This document shows, one piece after another, positions 16,223 to 24,310 of a DNA stretch of 64,000 nucleotides. The notes under the pieces are model-generated. The model did no database searches, was not told the origin of the DNA, and saw nothing but the letters and a program-made list of their open reading frames with translations. Numbering within the stretch: position 1 is the first letter of the stretch; each line of letters starts with the position of its first letter. This DNA is from Anaerolineae bacterium (GTDB taxonomy: Bacteria > Chloroflexota > Anaerolineae > Aggregatilineales > UBA2796), in NCBI GenBank assembly GCA_019637615.1, contig JAHBVJ010000007.1:1-64000 (forward strand). Direction: 5' to 3'. The position numbers were made by a program, and so were the translations under genes.

Positions 16223-17135
16223 GATGCCCCACCAGTTTGAGATACACATCTTCGAGTGATTGCAGCATTGGCTGCACGTATTGAATGGGCGCGCCCGCCG
16301 CCGCCAGCGCCGCGATCAGGGCGGGGTTGTGCTGGTCGGGATCAGCCATGACAATGGTCAGCGTGTGGTCGGCGCTAGTCACTTTATCTACGAAGGGCAG
16401 CGCACGGATGGTGGCTTCCCAAGGTGCGGCGTCGCCCTGCACCTGCACTTGCGTCCCGTGCCCGGTGGCTTCCGCGCGCAGACTAGCGGGCGAGTCGAGG
16501 CGCAGCAGGCGCGTGCGGAAGATGCCGATCAGGTCGCACAATTCTTCGGCTTCCGCGAGATTGTGGGTGGTCAAAAAGATGGTGCGTCCATCGGCGCGGA
16601 GCTGCTTGACGAAATCGCGCACGGTGCGCGCCGCCTCGATCGAGGCCAGAAGTTGGCTCGTCCAAGAAGATGATGGGCGGTTCGTGCAGCAGCGCCCGCG
16701 CAATCGCCAATTTCTGGCGCATCCCTTTGGAAAAACCCGCCGACTTTGTCCGCGCGGCGATCCAGAGATCGGCATCCGCAGATAGCGCTCGACCTGCGAG
16801 GATGCCTGCGCATCGGCAAGATCGTACAGGCGGGCGAAAAACGTCAGGTTTTGCCACGCGTTGAGATTGTCGTAGAGGCCGGGGGTTTCGGTCAGGATGC
16901 CGACCGAGCGGCGGATGGCTTCGTTGCCCGCGCCGAGCGTGTGTCCGGCGATGGTGGCAGTTCCGGCGGTGGGGGCGATGAGGGCGGCGAGCATCCGCAC
17001 GGTGGTTGTTTTGCCCGCGCCGTTTGGCCCCAAAAACCCGAATACACTACCGGTGGGGATATGGAGGTCTAGTCCATCGACGGCGGTGTACGTGCCAAAA
17101 ACGCGCTTCAACCCGGCGGTAACGATCGCGTCCAT
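16215..17135 (-). CDS. ABC transporter ATPase with two compensating frameshifts
   Basis: As written, 306 residues from ATG 17135. Walker A is intact (GPNGAGKTT, residues 37-45), and so are the Q-loop region and the C-terminal switch ([14 protein letters not shown]). Residues about 122-165 are nonsense in this frame. In the neighbouring reverse frame the same bases read [19 protein letters not shown] followed by [12 protein letters not shown], the ABC signature and Walker B. One base appears lost near 16773 (after LRM) and two near 16640 (GGCCTCGAT to GAGGCG), so the ends stay in phase. If the sequence is right, the protein lacks its signature and Walker B motifs and would be inactive. If these are consensus errors, it is an ordinary NatA/CcmA-type ATPase for the permease at 15401. 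Confidence 0.85.
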   Translation of the reverse strand: MDAIVTAGLKRVFGTYTAVDGLDLHIPTGSVFGFLGPNGAGKTTTVRMLAALIAPTAGTATIAGHTLGAGNEAIRRSVGILTETPGLYDNLNAWQNLTFFARLYDLADAQASSQVERYLRMPISGSPRGQSRRVFPKGCARNWRLRGRCCTNRPSSSWTSQLLASIEAARTVRDFVKQLRADGRTIFLTTHNLAEAEELCDLIGIFRTRLLRLDSPASLRAEATGHGTQVQVQGDAAPWEATIRALPFVDKVTSADHTLTIVMADPDQHNPALIAALAAAGAPIQYVQPMLQSLEDVYLKLVGHHE

Positions 17136-17468
17136 GTGGGAATGTCCATTCTAGCAACAATGCGCCTTCATACTAACCCAACTCGCAAGAATCGGGCTTC
17201 ATGAAACTTGTAAAAACCCTCTTGGCTTTCCAAGAGGCAAGGCTCACGCGGCGCAGCACGCGCGTATCTATCATATGATGCGAATTGTCCACCATCGGCA
17301 TGTGGTAGCTCACTTTTTTTTGATGACTTTAGACACATGATTAGGGAATGTCTTGACCATAGTATGTAAATACTTATCGTAGGCTCGGCAATTATGGCGA
17401 AGTGACGCGATACATGGAGTATCCCTAACCGCATCGATCCGCACCATCCTCCACCTGAGCTGTTTGCT
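17136..17468. other. Divergent intergenic region ahead of the radical SAM operon
   Basis: About 330 AT-richer bases between the ABC-2 genes (reverse) and the radical SAM operon (forward). A weak candidate promoter is TTGACC (17353-17358), a 16-base spacer and TATCGT (17375-17380). No gene or repeat copy is recognised. Confidence 0.4.
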
Positions 17469-18830
17469 GTGCCACTCGGCAGCGACTTCCTTGTGTACAA
17501 CCCCTTGCGCGGTTCCTGCGCGCTTATCAATGCGGGCGCACTTAGCCTGCTTCGTCAAAGCCTGAACGGGTACTCGCTCCGCAATTCGACATTAGCACCG
17601 CTGTGGAACGCGCTGACGGGCACGTATGAACCGCTGCGCCCCCGCCAAGGGCCGATCACCTCGCCATTGTTTTTGGGCTTGATCCCGACACGCGGCTGCA
17701 ACATGGGTTGCCATTATTGCGACTTCAGCGCCCCGAAATATTCTGACAACCTGATGACGACGCAGATCGCGCGGGATGCGCTGGACGCTTATTTCGCGCT
17801 GCTCCAAGAAGCCAACCAGACCGTTGCTAATGTCCACTTTTTCGGCGGGGAGCCGTTCCAACACGAGCAGGTGATTCATTTCGCGGTGGGTTACGCCGAA
17901 CTGCTGGCGGAAGCTGCCGGAATCAGCGCGCGGTTCGAGGTGACGACGAACGGCCTGTACAGCGCGTCCCGCTGCCGCTGGATCGCGGATCACTTCGACG
18001 CAGTGGTGCTGTCGCTGGACGGGCTGCCTGATGTGCATGATCGGCATCGCCCCGCGCTGAATGGTAAAGGCACCTTCGACCCTATCGCCCGCAATGCCAA
18101 GATTTTGTCCGAAGGCAGTGTGGAGTTGATCGTGCGGGCGTGCGTTACTGCCGATTCGGTGGGCAGTTTGGCAGACTTCGCGCAGTGGATCGCGGAGACG
18201 CTGCGACCGAGTACGGTTTGCTTCGAAACCTTGAGCTTTTCGGCGCAGGCTGATGCCAGCGGCATGAAAGCCCCCGATCCGGTCGAGTTCGCACGTTCGT
18301 TTGAACGTGCCGCCCACGTGCTGCGGGAATATGGCATCACGACGGTGACTTCGACGGCGGTGCTGGATGGGCCGCGCCTGTCGTTCTGCCCGATTGGCAA
18401 GGACGCGCTGATCGTATCACCTGACGGCGCGGTCGATGCCTGTTATTTGCTGCGCGAAGAATGGAACGCCAGCGGGCTAGACCTACGGATCGGTGAAGTG
18501 TGCCCCGATGCGCAGAACGGTGCAGTATTCGGGTTCGACAGCAGCGCGGTGGAACGCGTCCGGCAGATGACGGTGTACGAGCGCCCGTTGTGCGCTGAAT
18601 GCCTGTGCCGCTATCACTGCGCGGGCGGCTGTCATGTGCATCATGCGACCGACGCCGACGCTGGCAATTTCGATGCGCTGTGCGTTCAGACGCGGTTGAT
18701 CACGGTGGCTGGTTTGCTCCGCCGACTGGGACGCGACGATCTGGCTGACCGCTGGATCAGTGATGGCGATTTTGCGACGCGGGGCGTGTGGCAGCGCTCC
18801 GACCGCCTAGAAAAGGTAGGCACACTGTGA
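17469..18830 (+). CDS. Radical SAM/SPASM protein 1 of the Cys-rich-peptide operon
   Basis: 453 residues from GTG 17469. There is no ATG between the preceding in-frame TGA and the conserved FLVYNPLRG, so GTG is the best start. Residues 1-60 form an N-terminal module of the type (F/I)xxYxPxRG ... N also seen in the proteins at 21070 and 22940. The radical SAM cluster is C77-x3-C81-x2-C84 (RGCNMGCHYCDF), followed by FFGGEPF, EVTTNG and SLDG. A C-terminal SPASM domain (CAECLCRYHCAGGC, then a later Cys) should hold auxiliary iron-sulfur clusters. Such enzymes install thioether, C-C or epimer modifications on peptides. It is the first gene of the operon, and its TGA overlaps the next start (TGATG). 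Confidence 0.9.
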   Translation: MPLGSDFLVYNPLRGSCALINAGALSLLRQSLNGYSLRNSTLAPLWNALTGTYEPLRPRQGPITSPLFLGLIPTRGCNMGCHYCDFSAPKYSDNLMTTQIARDALDAYFALLQEANQTVANVHFFGGEPFQHEQVIHFAVGYAELLAEAAGISARFEVTTNGLYSASRCRWIADHFDAVVLSLDGLPDVHDRHRPALNGKGTFDPIARNAKILSEGSVELIVRACVTADSVGSLADFAQWIAETLRPSTVCFETLSFSAQADASGMKAPDPVEFARSFERAAHVLREYGITTVTSTAVLDGPRLSFCPIGKDALIVSPDGAVDACYLLREEWNASGLDLRIGEVCPDAQNGAVFGFDSSAVERVRQMTVYERPLCAECLCRYHCAGGCHVHHATDADAGNFDALCVQTRLITVAGLLRRLGRDDLADRWISDGDFATRGVWQRSDRLEKVGTL

Positions 18831-19138
18831 TGATCAGGACAGCAGAGACAACCAAGACCGTCAAGTTGATCAGCAGTCCCGCCGTGTGCTGGGTGCGTGA
18901 CGCCGATTGTACATTCATCATCAATGATGAGACGCAGCAAGTGATCCGGCTGATGGGGGCGGCGGCGGTGGTGTGGGATTGGCTGAATCTGGGCTATTCG
19001 TTCGAGAAAACGGCGCGGATGCTGGCACTGGTGCAAGCCGTCCCCGTGCCACAGGCTGAACAACATTTGCTGACCTTCCTCGCAGATTGGCGGGCGTCGG
19101 GACTGCTAGACACCGAAGCGGAGACACAGCATGGCTAA
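18830..19138 (+). CDS. PqqD-like peptide chaperone (RiPP recognition element)
   Basis: 102 residues from ATG 18830, which shares a base with the upstream stop, so translation is coupled. The sequence follows the PqqD pattern: a beta part (CWVRDADCTFIINDETQQVIRL), GAAAVVWDWLNLGYSFEKTARML, then a C-terminal helix (AEQHLLTFLADWRASGLL). PqqD/RRE domains bind the leader of a precursor peptide and present it to radical SAM enzymes (established for PqqD-PqqA-PqqE). Here it lies between two radical SAM genes and overlaps the second by 8 bases. Its likely client is the Cys-rich protein at 20246. Confidence 0.8.
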   Translation: MIRTAETTKTVKLISSPAVCWVRDADCTFIINDETQQVIRLMGAAAVVWDWLNLGYSFEKTARMLALVQAVPVPQAEQHLLTFLADWRASGLLDTEAETQHG

Positions 19139-20174
19139 CCTCGTGATCACCGATCAGTGCAACCTAGCGTGTCCGTACTGCTTCGCGCAGTCGTATTTGC
19201 AACAGGAAAAAGCAGAAGGCAACCCAACGGGCGTGTTCATCTCACGCGAGGCGTTCGAGGCGCGGCTGGATTTCCTCGTCCGTTCGGGCGTTGGTGAAGT
19301 CCGGCTGATCGGTGGCGAACCGACGCTGCACCCGCAGTTTGAAGCGCTGATCGCGGCGGCACAGCAGCGAGGACTCAAGGTGATCGTGTTTTCGCACGGC
19401 GTCATGAAAGACAGTGCGCTGCGCTGCCTTGAGCAACTCCCGCTCGACCAATGCACGGTGCTGATCAACGCCAACGCCAGCCATCCCACCGCCGACTCGG
19501 AACGCCTGATGGTGCGCCGACAGACCGCGCTGCTGCGGTTGGGCGAACGCGCGCTGCCGGGGTGCAACCTGTACACTAGCAATATCAAGCTAGACTGGCT
19601 GATCCCGTTGATTATGGAGACGGGCTGCCGGAAAGCCGTGCGGTTGGGGCTGGCGCAGCCTATCGTCGGCGCGGACAACCTATATTTGCATCCCAAGCAG
19701 TATCGCATCATCGCGGAGAAGATCGTCCGGTTTGCCGAACGCGCGGCGGAGCATGGCATCCGCGTCGAGTTTGACTGCGGATTCGTGCGCTGCATGTTTT
19801 CCGACAAGGAACTGGCAACCTTGCACCGATTGGATGCAGACATCGGCTGGCGATGCAGCCCCGTGCTGGACATCGCCATGAATGACACGGCGATCCACTG
19901 CTTCCCGCTGACGAACTTCGCGACGGTGGTCTTTGACGCGACGACTGATGACGCGGCGGGACTGCGCACCGCGCTGGCGCAGCAGGTCGCGCCGTATCGA
20001 CAGGCGGGCATCTATAAAGAGTGTTCGAGCTGTGCGTACAAAGCGGCTGGCGAGTGTTCGGGCGGGTGCTTAGGCGTGACGGTGCGGCGCTTCCGTGAGG
20101 GCGCGATCCGCGTGCGCGTGCCAGCGCCGTTCACCGCGTATGTGGCGCAAGAGGCCATCGAAACAAGCGAATAA
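19131..20174 (+). CDS. Radical SAM protein 2 with Cys-rich C-terminus
   Basis: 347 residues from ATG 19131, overlapping the PqqD-like gene. The cluster motif is right at the N-terminus, C10-x3-C14-x2-C17 (DQCNLACPYCF), followed by RLIGGEPTLHPQF and a TIM-barrel core. Unlike its neighbours it has no N-terminal module. The C-terminus has CSSCAYKAAGECSGGCLG, a SPASM/twitch-like set for an auxiliary cluster, and an additional Cys pair lies in the middle (DCGFVRCMF, WRCSP). It is followed by a 71-base gap and the Cys-rich precursor candidate. It probably carries out one modification step on that substrate; the chemistry is not predictable. Confidence 0.88.
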   Translation: MANLVITDQCNLACPYCFAQSYLQQEKAEGNPTGVFISREAFEARLDFLVRSGVGEVRLIGGEPTLHPQFEALIAAAQQRGLKVIVFSHGVMKDSALRCLEQLPLDQCTVLINANASHPTADSERLMVRRQTALLRLGERALPGCNLYTSNIKLDWLIPLIMETGCRKAVRLGLAQPIVGADNLYLHPKQYRIIAEKIVRFAERAAEHGIRVEFDCGFVRCMFSDKELATLHRLDADIGWRCSPVLDIAMNDTAIHCFPLTNFATVVFDATTDDAAGLRTALAQQVAPYRQAGIYKECSSCAYKAAGECSGGCLGVTVRRFREGAIRVRVPAPFTAYVAQEAIETSE

Positions 20175-20245
20175 GCCCGCTTCACCAACTTAGTTTAGGA
20201 AACAGCCTAGCGCTGTCGGCATCTTATCCAAAAAGGACAATCGTT

Positions 20246-20962
20246 ATGGACAATGAACCTGAGCAAACGGAAGGTGTACCAGTCGAACATCAAGCCGAAA
20301 ATGAACCGCAAGTGTTCGCCGTGAGTCGGCAAGACGACGAAACCAAGTTCAACCGCCGCGATTTCTTGGTGATGGCAACCGCCGCTACAGTCGGCTTGGC
20401 AGTCACCAGCGAACTCGCCCCCAAGCCAGTGCAGGCCAGTTCCGCGACCGATTATGAGAATGATCCGTCGATGCGGCTGCTGCAAACGGCCTGTACCGTG
20501 TCCGTGCGCAGCAAGACCTCCAAGGTCAATATGCGCAGCGGCCCCGGCACTACCTTCGCGCTGTTAGGGCAGATGGATCCTAATACGGACTATCCGGTAA
20601 CGGCGAAGGCCAAGGATACCCGCCGCGCGACGTGGTACCGCATCGTCGCCGGTGGCGAAGCATGGGTTTCAGCAACCTATGTGCGCACCAAAGGCGTGTG
20701 CAGCGGCGTCCCGTTGATCGAGGCACCAGCCGCCCCGAAACCGGGCGTCAAAGGAACCGTGCAACCGGGTCAAACGGGCATCAACTACACGATTGGCGGC
20801 GTAACGTACACGCTCCCCTGCGGCTCACCGATTCCATCGGGCGCGGTATGCGTGTGCAACTGCGTGACGGCTCCGCAGCCTTGCGGCTGTGTGGGCAATA
20901 CGTGCGGCTGCGTCGGCAATTCCTGCGCTTGTAACACGATTCATTACTGGTACCCCAACTAG
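20246..20962 (+). CDS. Tat-exported SH3b protein with ten-Cys tail, candidate modified precursor
   Basis: 238 residues from ATG 20246 (AAGGA upstream). Residues 1-35 are acidic and hydrophilic. A twin-arginine signal follows (FNRRDFLVM at 35-43, then a hydrophobic stretch and a PVQA cleavage region near 64). Residues about 82-150 form a bacterial SH3 domain (VNMRSGPGTTFALLG ... WYRIVAGGEAWVSATYVRT). After a Pro/Gly linker, the last 47 residues hold ten cysteines at 192, 202, 204, 206, 213, 215, 220, 222, 227 and 229, mostly as CxC pairs spaced by VGN, ending HYWYPN. Its place amid five radical SAM genes and two PqqD-like genes makes it the probable substrate. Modification in the cytoplasm before Tat export of the folded product is the natural reading (inference). 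Confidence 0.82.
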   Translation: MDNEPEQTEGVPVEHQAENEPQVFAVSRQDDETKFNRRDFLVMATAATVGLAVTSELAPKPVQASSATDYENDPSMRLLQTACTVSVRSKTSKVNMRSGPGTTFALLGQMDPNTDYPVTAKAKDTRRATWYRIVAGGEAWVSATYVRTKGVCSGVPLIEAPAAPKPGVKGTVQPGQTGINYTIGGVTYTLPCGSPIPSGAVCVCNCVTAPQPCGCVGNTCGCVGNSCACNTIHYWYPN

Positions 20963-21069
20963 CCAGTCCATAAGGGGGAAGTTGGCGACCGGGTATCGCA
21001 AAGAGACGGAAAGCGGCTGTAGCGGCGCTTCCGCACACGTTTATTCAAGGGAGAGACGAGGCATTCTTT

Positions 21070-22488
21070 ATGGAAACCTATATTATCCCCGTGACGGCCT
21101 CCAAGTCGGCAGATAAATTCATCATTTACCGCCCGCGCATCGGTATGGCCTTCGTAGGCAACCGTGCGATGGCGACGCTGGCAGTAGCGGCAACACATCG
21201 TACCGACAACGAGTCAGCGACGAAGCTACCCGACGATGTCCGCACATTCTTGGAGTCGGTGGGATTCTTCCAGCCCGATCCGCCGGAGCCACCTGCACAG
21301 GATCGGGCTTTTCATCCGACGACCGCCGTGCTGCTGATGACCAACCAGTGTCAGTTGCGCTGCACGTACTGCTACGCGGCGGCTGGCGAATACGTCCAGC
21401 AGCAGTTGACGCCCGAATTAGGCCGCGCCGTGATCGATTACGTCTGTCAGAACGCGATTGAACGCGGAATCCCGCAGTTTGAATTGGCGCTGCACGGTGG
21501 CGGCGAACCGACCGTGAATTGGCAAGTGCTGCAAGAATGCACCGCTTATGCCCGCAGTAAGCCAGTCAAGGCCAAGATCACGCTGACCTCGAACGGCGTC
21601 TGGTCGCCCCGCCAGCGCGCGTGGATTCTGGAGAACTTGGACGCGGTGAGCATTTCGATGGACGGAATGCCTTCGACGCAGGATCGGCAGCGCCCGTTCA
21701 GTTCAGGCCGTCCGTCGTCCGCTCATGTGCTGCGCACCATCGCGGAACTGGATAACCACGAATTTGAGTATGGCATCCGCCTGACCGCCACCGCGCCGTG
21801 GCAATCACTGCCCGATGATGTGCGGTTCATCTGCGAAAACACCGCCTGTCAGGTGATGCAGGTCGAACCTGCCTTCAACACGAAACGCGGCGGGCACAGT
21901 TGGCCTGATCCTGACGAGGTACACGATTACGTGGCGGCCTATCTGGCGGCGCACGACATCGCGACGGCGGCGGAACGGACGCTGTTCAGTTCCAGCGCGC
22001 GCTTAGGATCGGTAACGACGACGTTTTGCACCGCGCCGTATGATGCACTGATTGTGAATCCGTTCGGGCAACTCGTGACCTGCTACGAAGTCGCCAGCGA
22101 AGCGCACGCCCTTGCCCAGATTTCGATCATCGGGCGCGCGGAGAACGGCGAAGTCATCGTAGACACCGAAGCACGGGATGGGCTGCATGATCGGATGGCG
22201 GCGCGGCGGCAGTCGTGCGAAGGCTGCTTCTGCTACTGGTCGTGCGCGGGCGATTGCTATGCGCGGGCGTTCGCGCCGCATGATGGCGGTCATCTCGTGC
22301 ATGGCGGACGCTGCGACATGAACCGCGCCATCACGCGGGAACTGCTGTTACGGCGCATCGCGGAACATGGCGGCGTGTGGCGGGCAGATGATCACGCTGC
22401 CGTGATGATGTGCAGTCCGCAGCCCGCTGTCGTGAGTACAGGAGAAGCAAATGGACGTACAGAACCTGTTGCAGACCCAAGCGTTTGA
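21070..22488 (+). CDS. Radical SAM/SPASM protein 3
   Basis: 472 residues from ATG 21070 (GAGG upstream), 107 bases after the Cys-rich gene. Residues 1-75 form the N-terminal module (KFIIYRPRIGMAFVGNRAMATL). The radical SAM cluster is C94-x3-C98-x2-C101 (NQCQLRCTYCYA), then LALHGGGEPT, TLTSNG and SISMDGMP. The SPASM domain has CEGCFCYWSCAGDC and a final RC. HGGGEPT and the overall order match the protein at 22940, so the two are likely paralogues from duplication within the cluster. The last 38 bases overlap the next gene. Confidence 0.9.
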   Translation: METYIIPVTASKSADKFIIYRPRIGMAFVGNRAMATLAVAATHRTDNESATKLPDDVRTFLESVGFFQPDPPEPPAQDRAFHPTTAVLLMTNQCQLRCTYCYAAAGEYVQQQLTPELGRAVIDYVCQNAIERGIPQFELALHGGGEPTVNWQVLQECTAYARSKPVKAKITLTSNGVWSPRQRAWILENLDAVSISMDGMPSTQDRQRPFSSGRPSSAHVLRTIAELDNHEFEYGIRLTATAPWQSLPDDVRFICENTACQVMQVEPAFNTKRGGHSWPDPDEVHDYVAAYLAAHDIATAAERTLFSSSARLGSVTTTFCTAPYDALIVNPFGQLVTCYEVASEAHALAQISIIGRAENGEVIVDTEARDGLHDRMAARRQSCEGCFCYWSCAGDCYARAFAPHDGGHLVHGGRCDMNRAITRELLLRRIAEHGGVWRADDHAAVMMCSPQPAVVSTGEANGRTEPVADPSV

Positions 22489-22933
22489 TCAATTCCCGCG
22501 TGAACGCCTGAATTTTGTCGTCTCGCGGCGGCGTTTTTGGGGCGCGTTGGTGAACACGGTAGTCGCTTTTTCCGGACAAGGTGACGGCACGCCTGCGTAT
22601 GGGCTGGACGCGTTGGGCGATTTGCCCGACGAGCAGCTTGCGGCGATTGTGCCGTGCATCCTGCCCGACTGCCAGATCAGCGTTGATGGCGGTTGGGTGA
22701 ATATCTTGCCGCCGGGGAAGAAAGCACCGACGCGGGTCGTCGCGCTGGATTCGCCCGCGCTGACGGCGTTCAACCTGTTCAACGGTGGCAATACGCTGGC
22801 GGACATCAGCGTCGATGTGGCGGAGCAACAGTGTTGGACGCCAGCCGAAGCCTTTGACTACGTGCGCGGGCTGTTCCTGACGCTGGTGCTGATCGGCGCG
22901 TGCGTACCCGCTAACAACCAGACGGAAGGTTAA
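22451..22933 (+). CDS. Second PqqD-like/RRE protein of the operon
   Basis: 160 residues from ATG 22451, with GGAGAA upstream and a 38-base overlap with the preceding gene. The N-terminal half is not recognised (FVVSRRRFWGALVNTVVAFSGQ ... VPCILPDCQISVDGGWVNILPP). The C-terminal half (TRVVALDSPALTAFNLFNGG, then LADISVDVAEQQCWTPAEAFDYVRGLFLTLV) has the alternating strand-helix pattern of PqqD-like recognition domains. If so, the cluster has two recognition proteins, perhaps for different enzymes or parts of the substrate. Confidence in the gene is high, in the RRE assignment moderate. Confidence 0.7.
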   Translation: MDVQNLLQTQAFDQFPRERLNFVVSRRRFWGALVNTVVAFSGQGDGTPAYGLDALGDLPDEQLAAIVPCILPDCQISVDGGWVNILPPGKKAPTRVVALDSPALTAFNLFNGGNTLADISVDVAEQQCWTPAEAFDYVRGLFLTLVLIGACVPANNQTEG

Positions 22934-22939
22934 CGACCT

Positions 22940-24310
22940 ATGCAAGCCGCGTGGCAGCGCCCGTTTCGCCCGATTTCCACGACGCTGCCGATTTTCCGGC
23001 AAGACGACGACGCGATCAGCTTGTTTTACGCGCCGACGTATCTGGTGACAGTAGCGCACCCCCATGCCGAGGCCTTCGCGCAAGCGGTTAGCGGGAGGGC
23101 GAATAATGTGTGGTCAGGCACGGCAGAAGCACAAACGCTGATGGCGAGAGCGGCTGACTGCCAGCGTGAGCAAACCGCGTCGCGCCCTCCATTTGTGCCC
23201 GTTGGGCTGACGATTTATCTGCATAACGCGTGCAATTTGCACTGCACGTACTGCTATGCCGAAGCGCTGCCGACGCGCCGTGAACGACTGGCGGTTGAGA
23301 CGATCCGCGCGGCTGCAAGGTTGGTGGCGGCGAACTGCGCCAAGCGTGGTCTGCCGTTAGCAGTGGTGTTTCACGGTGGCGGCGAACCGACACTGGATGA
23401 AGCGCTGCTGATGGAAAGTCTGGCGGTGGTGGAAGAATGCGCGGCAAGCCAGCAGGTGGACGTGTTCCGCTACATCGCCACCAACGGCGTGATGTCAGCG
23501 GCACGGGCGCGGCGGATCGCCAAGCATTTTGATCTGGTGGGCTTGTCGTGCGACGGGATGCCGGAGATTCAGGCAAAGCAACGTCCGTTATACGGCGGCG
23601 GGAGCAGTATGCCGAGCGTCGAACGGACGGCGCGCATCCTCGATGAGGCGGGCACGCCGTATCACGTGCGGGTCACCGTCACGGCGGAGAGCGTGCCACG
23701 CCTTGAGGCGATCGCCCAGTATTTGTGTGAGCATCTGCATCCGCAGGAAATTCACGTCGAGCCTGTCTACCATGCCGGACGCGCGGCGCTGATGCCCGAC
23801 GATGAGCTTGACACCTACACATTTATCGAGGCATTCCTCGCGGGACGAACGGTTGCTGAAGGATACGGCGTGAAGTGGATGAATTCTGGCAGCCGCTTAT
23901 GGGAACGTCACGGGCCGTACTGCAACGTGTTTCGGGACGTGGTGCAGATCACGCCGGAGGGGACAGCCGTCCACTGCTTCAAGGTGGCGGAGACGACGGG
24001 CGCGAATGACACGCGCGTGATTGGTCAGCCGAACGGCACACGATTCGAGATCGATCAGCAACGGATCGAGGCGCTGCGCCAGCAGTTGAGCCAGATGCCG
24101 CCCGCCTGCAAGACATGTTTCAACCGCTTCCACTGCACACGCGGCTGCCCCGAACAGTGCCCGCTAGAGGGAGCATCCGACAGCCTGCCCATGCGCTGTG
24201 ACCTGCTGAAAGGCTTGGCGACTGCTGCGATTCAACGGACGGCGGCGGACATGCAAGCGCAATTACAGGGCGATATATACGCCATCGGGAGGGAGATAGC
24301 TAGACCATGA
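22940..24310 (+). CDS. Radical SAM/SPASM protein 4
   Basis: 456 residues from ATG 22940, 6 bases after the RRE-like gene. Residues 1-85 form the N-terminal module (ISLFYAPTYLVTVAHPHAEAF). The cluster motif is C98-x3-C102-x2-C105 (NACNLHCTYCYA), then VFHGGGEPT, IATNGV and GLSCDGMPEI. The SPASM region has CKTCFNRFHCTRGCPEQC and a late RC. It is closest in layout to the protein at 21070. Its stop overlaps the start of the HemN-like gene by 4 bases (ATGA), so expression is coupled. Confidence 0.9.
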   Translation: MQAAWQRPFRPISTTLPIFRQDDDAISLFYAPTYLVTVAHPHAEAFAQAVSGRANNVWSGTAEAQTLMARAADCQREQTASRPPFVPVGLTIYLHNACNLHCTYCYAEALPTRRERLAVETIRAAARLVAANCAKRGLPLAVVFHGGGEPTLDEALLMESLAVVEECAASQQVDVFRYIATNGVMSAARARRIAKHFDLVGLSCDGMPEIQAKQRPLYGGGSSMPSVERTARILDEAGTPYHVRVTVTAESVPRLEAIAQYLCEHLHPQEIHVEPVYHAGRAALMPDDELDTYTFIEAFLAGRTVAEGYGVKWMNSGSRLWERHGPYCNVFRDVVQITPEGTAVHCFKVAETTGANDTRVIGQPNGTRFEIDQQRIEALRQQLSQMPPACKTCFNRFHCTRGCPEQCPLEGASDSLPMRCDLLKGLATAAIQRTAADMQAQLQGDIYAIGREIARP

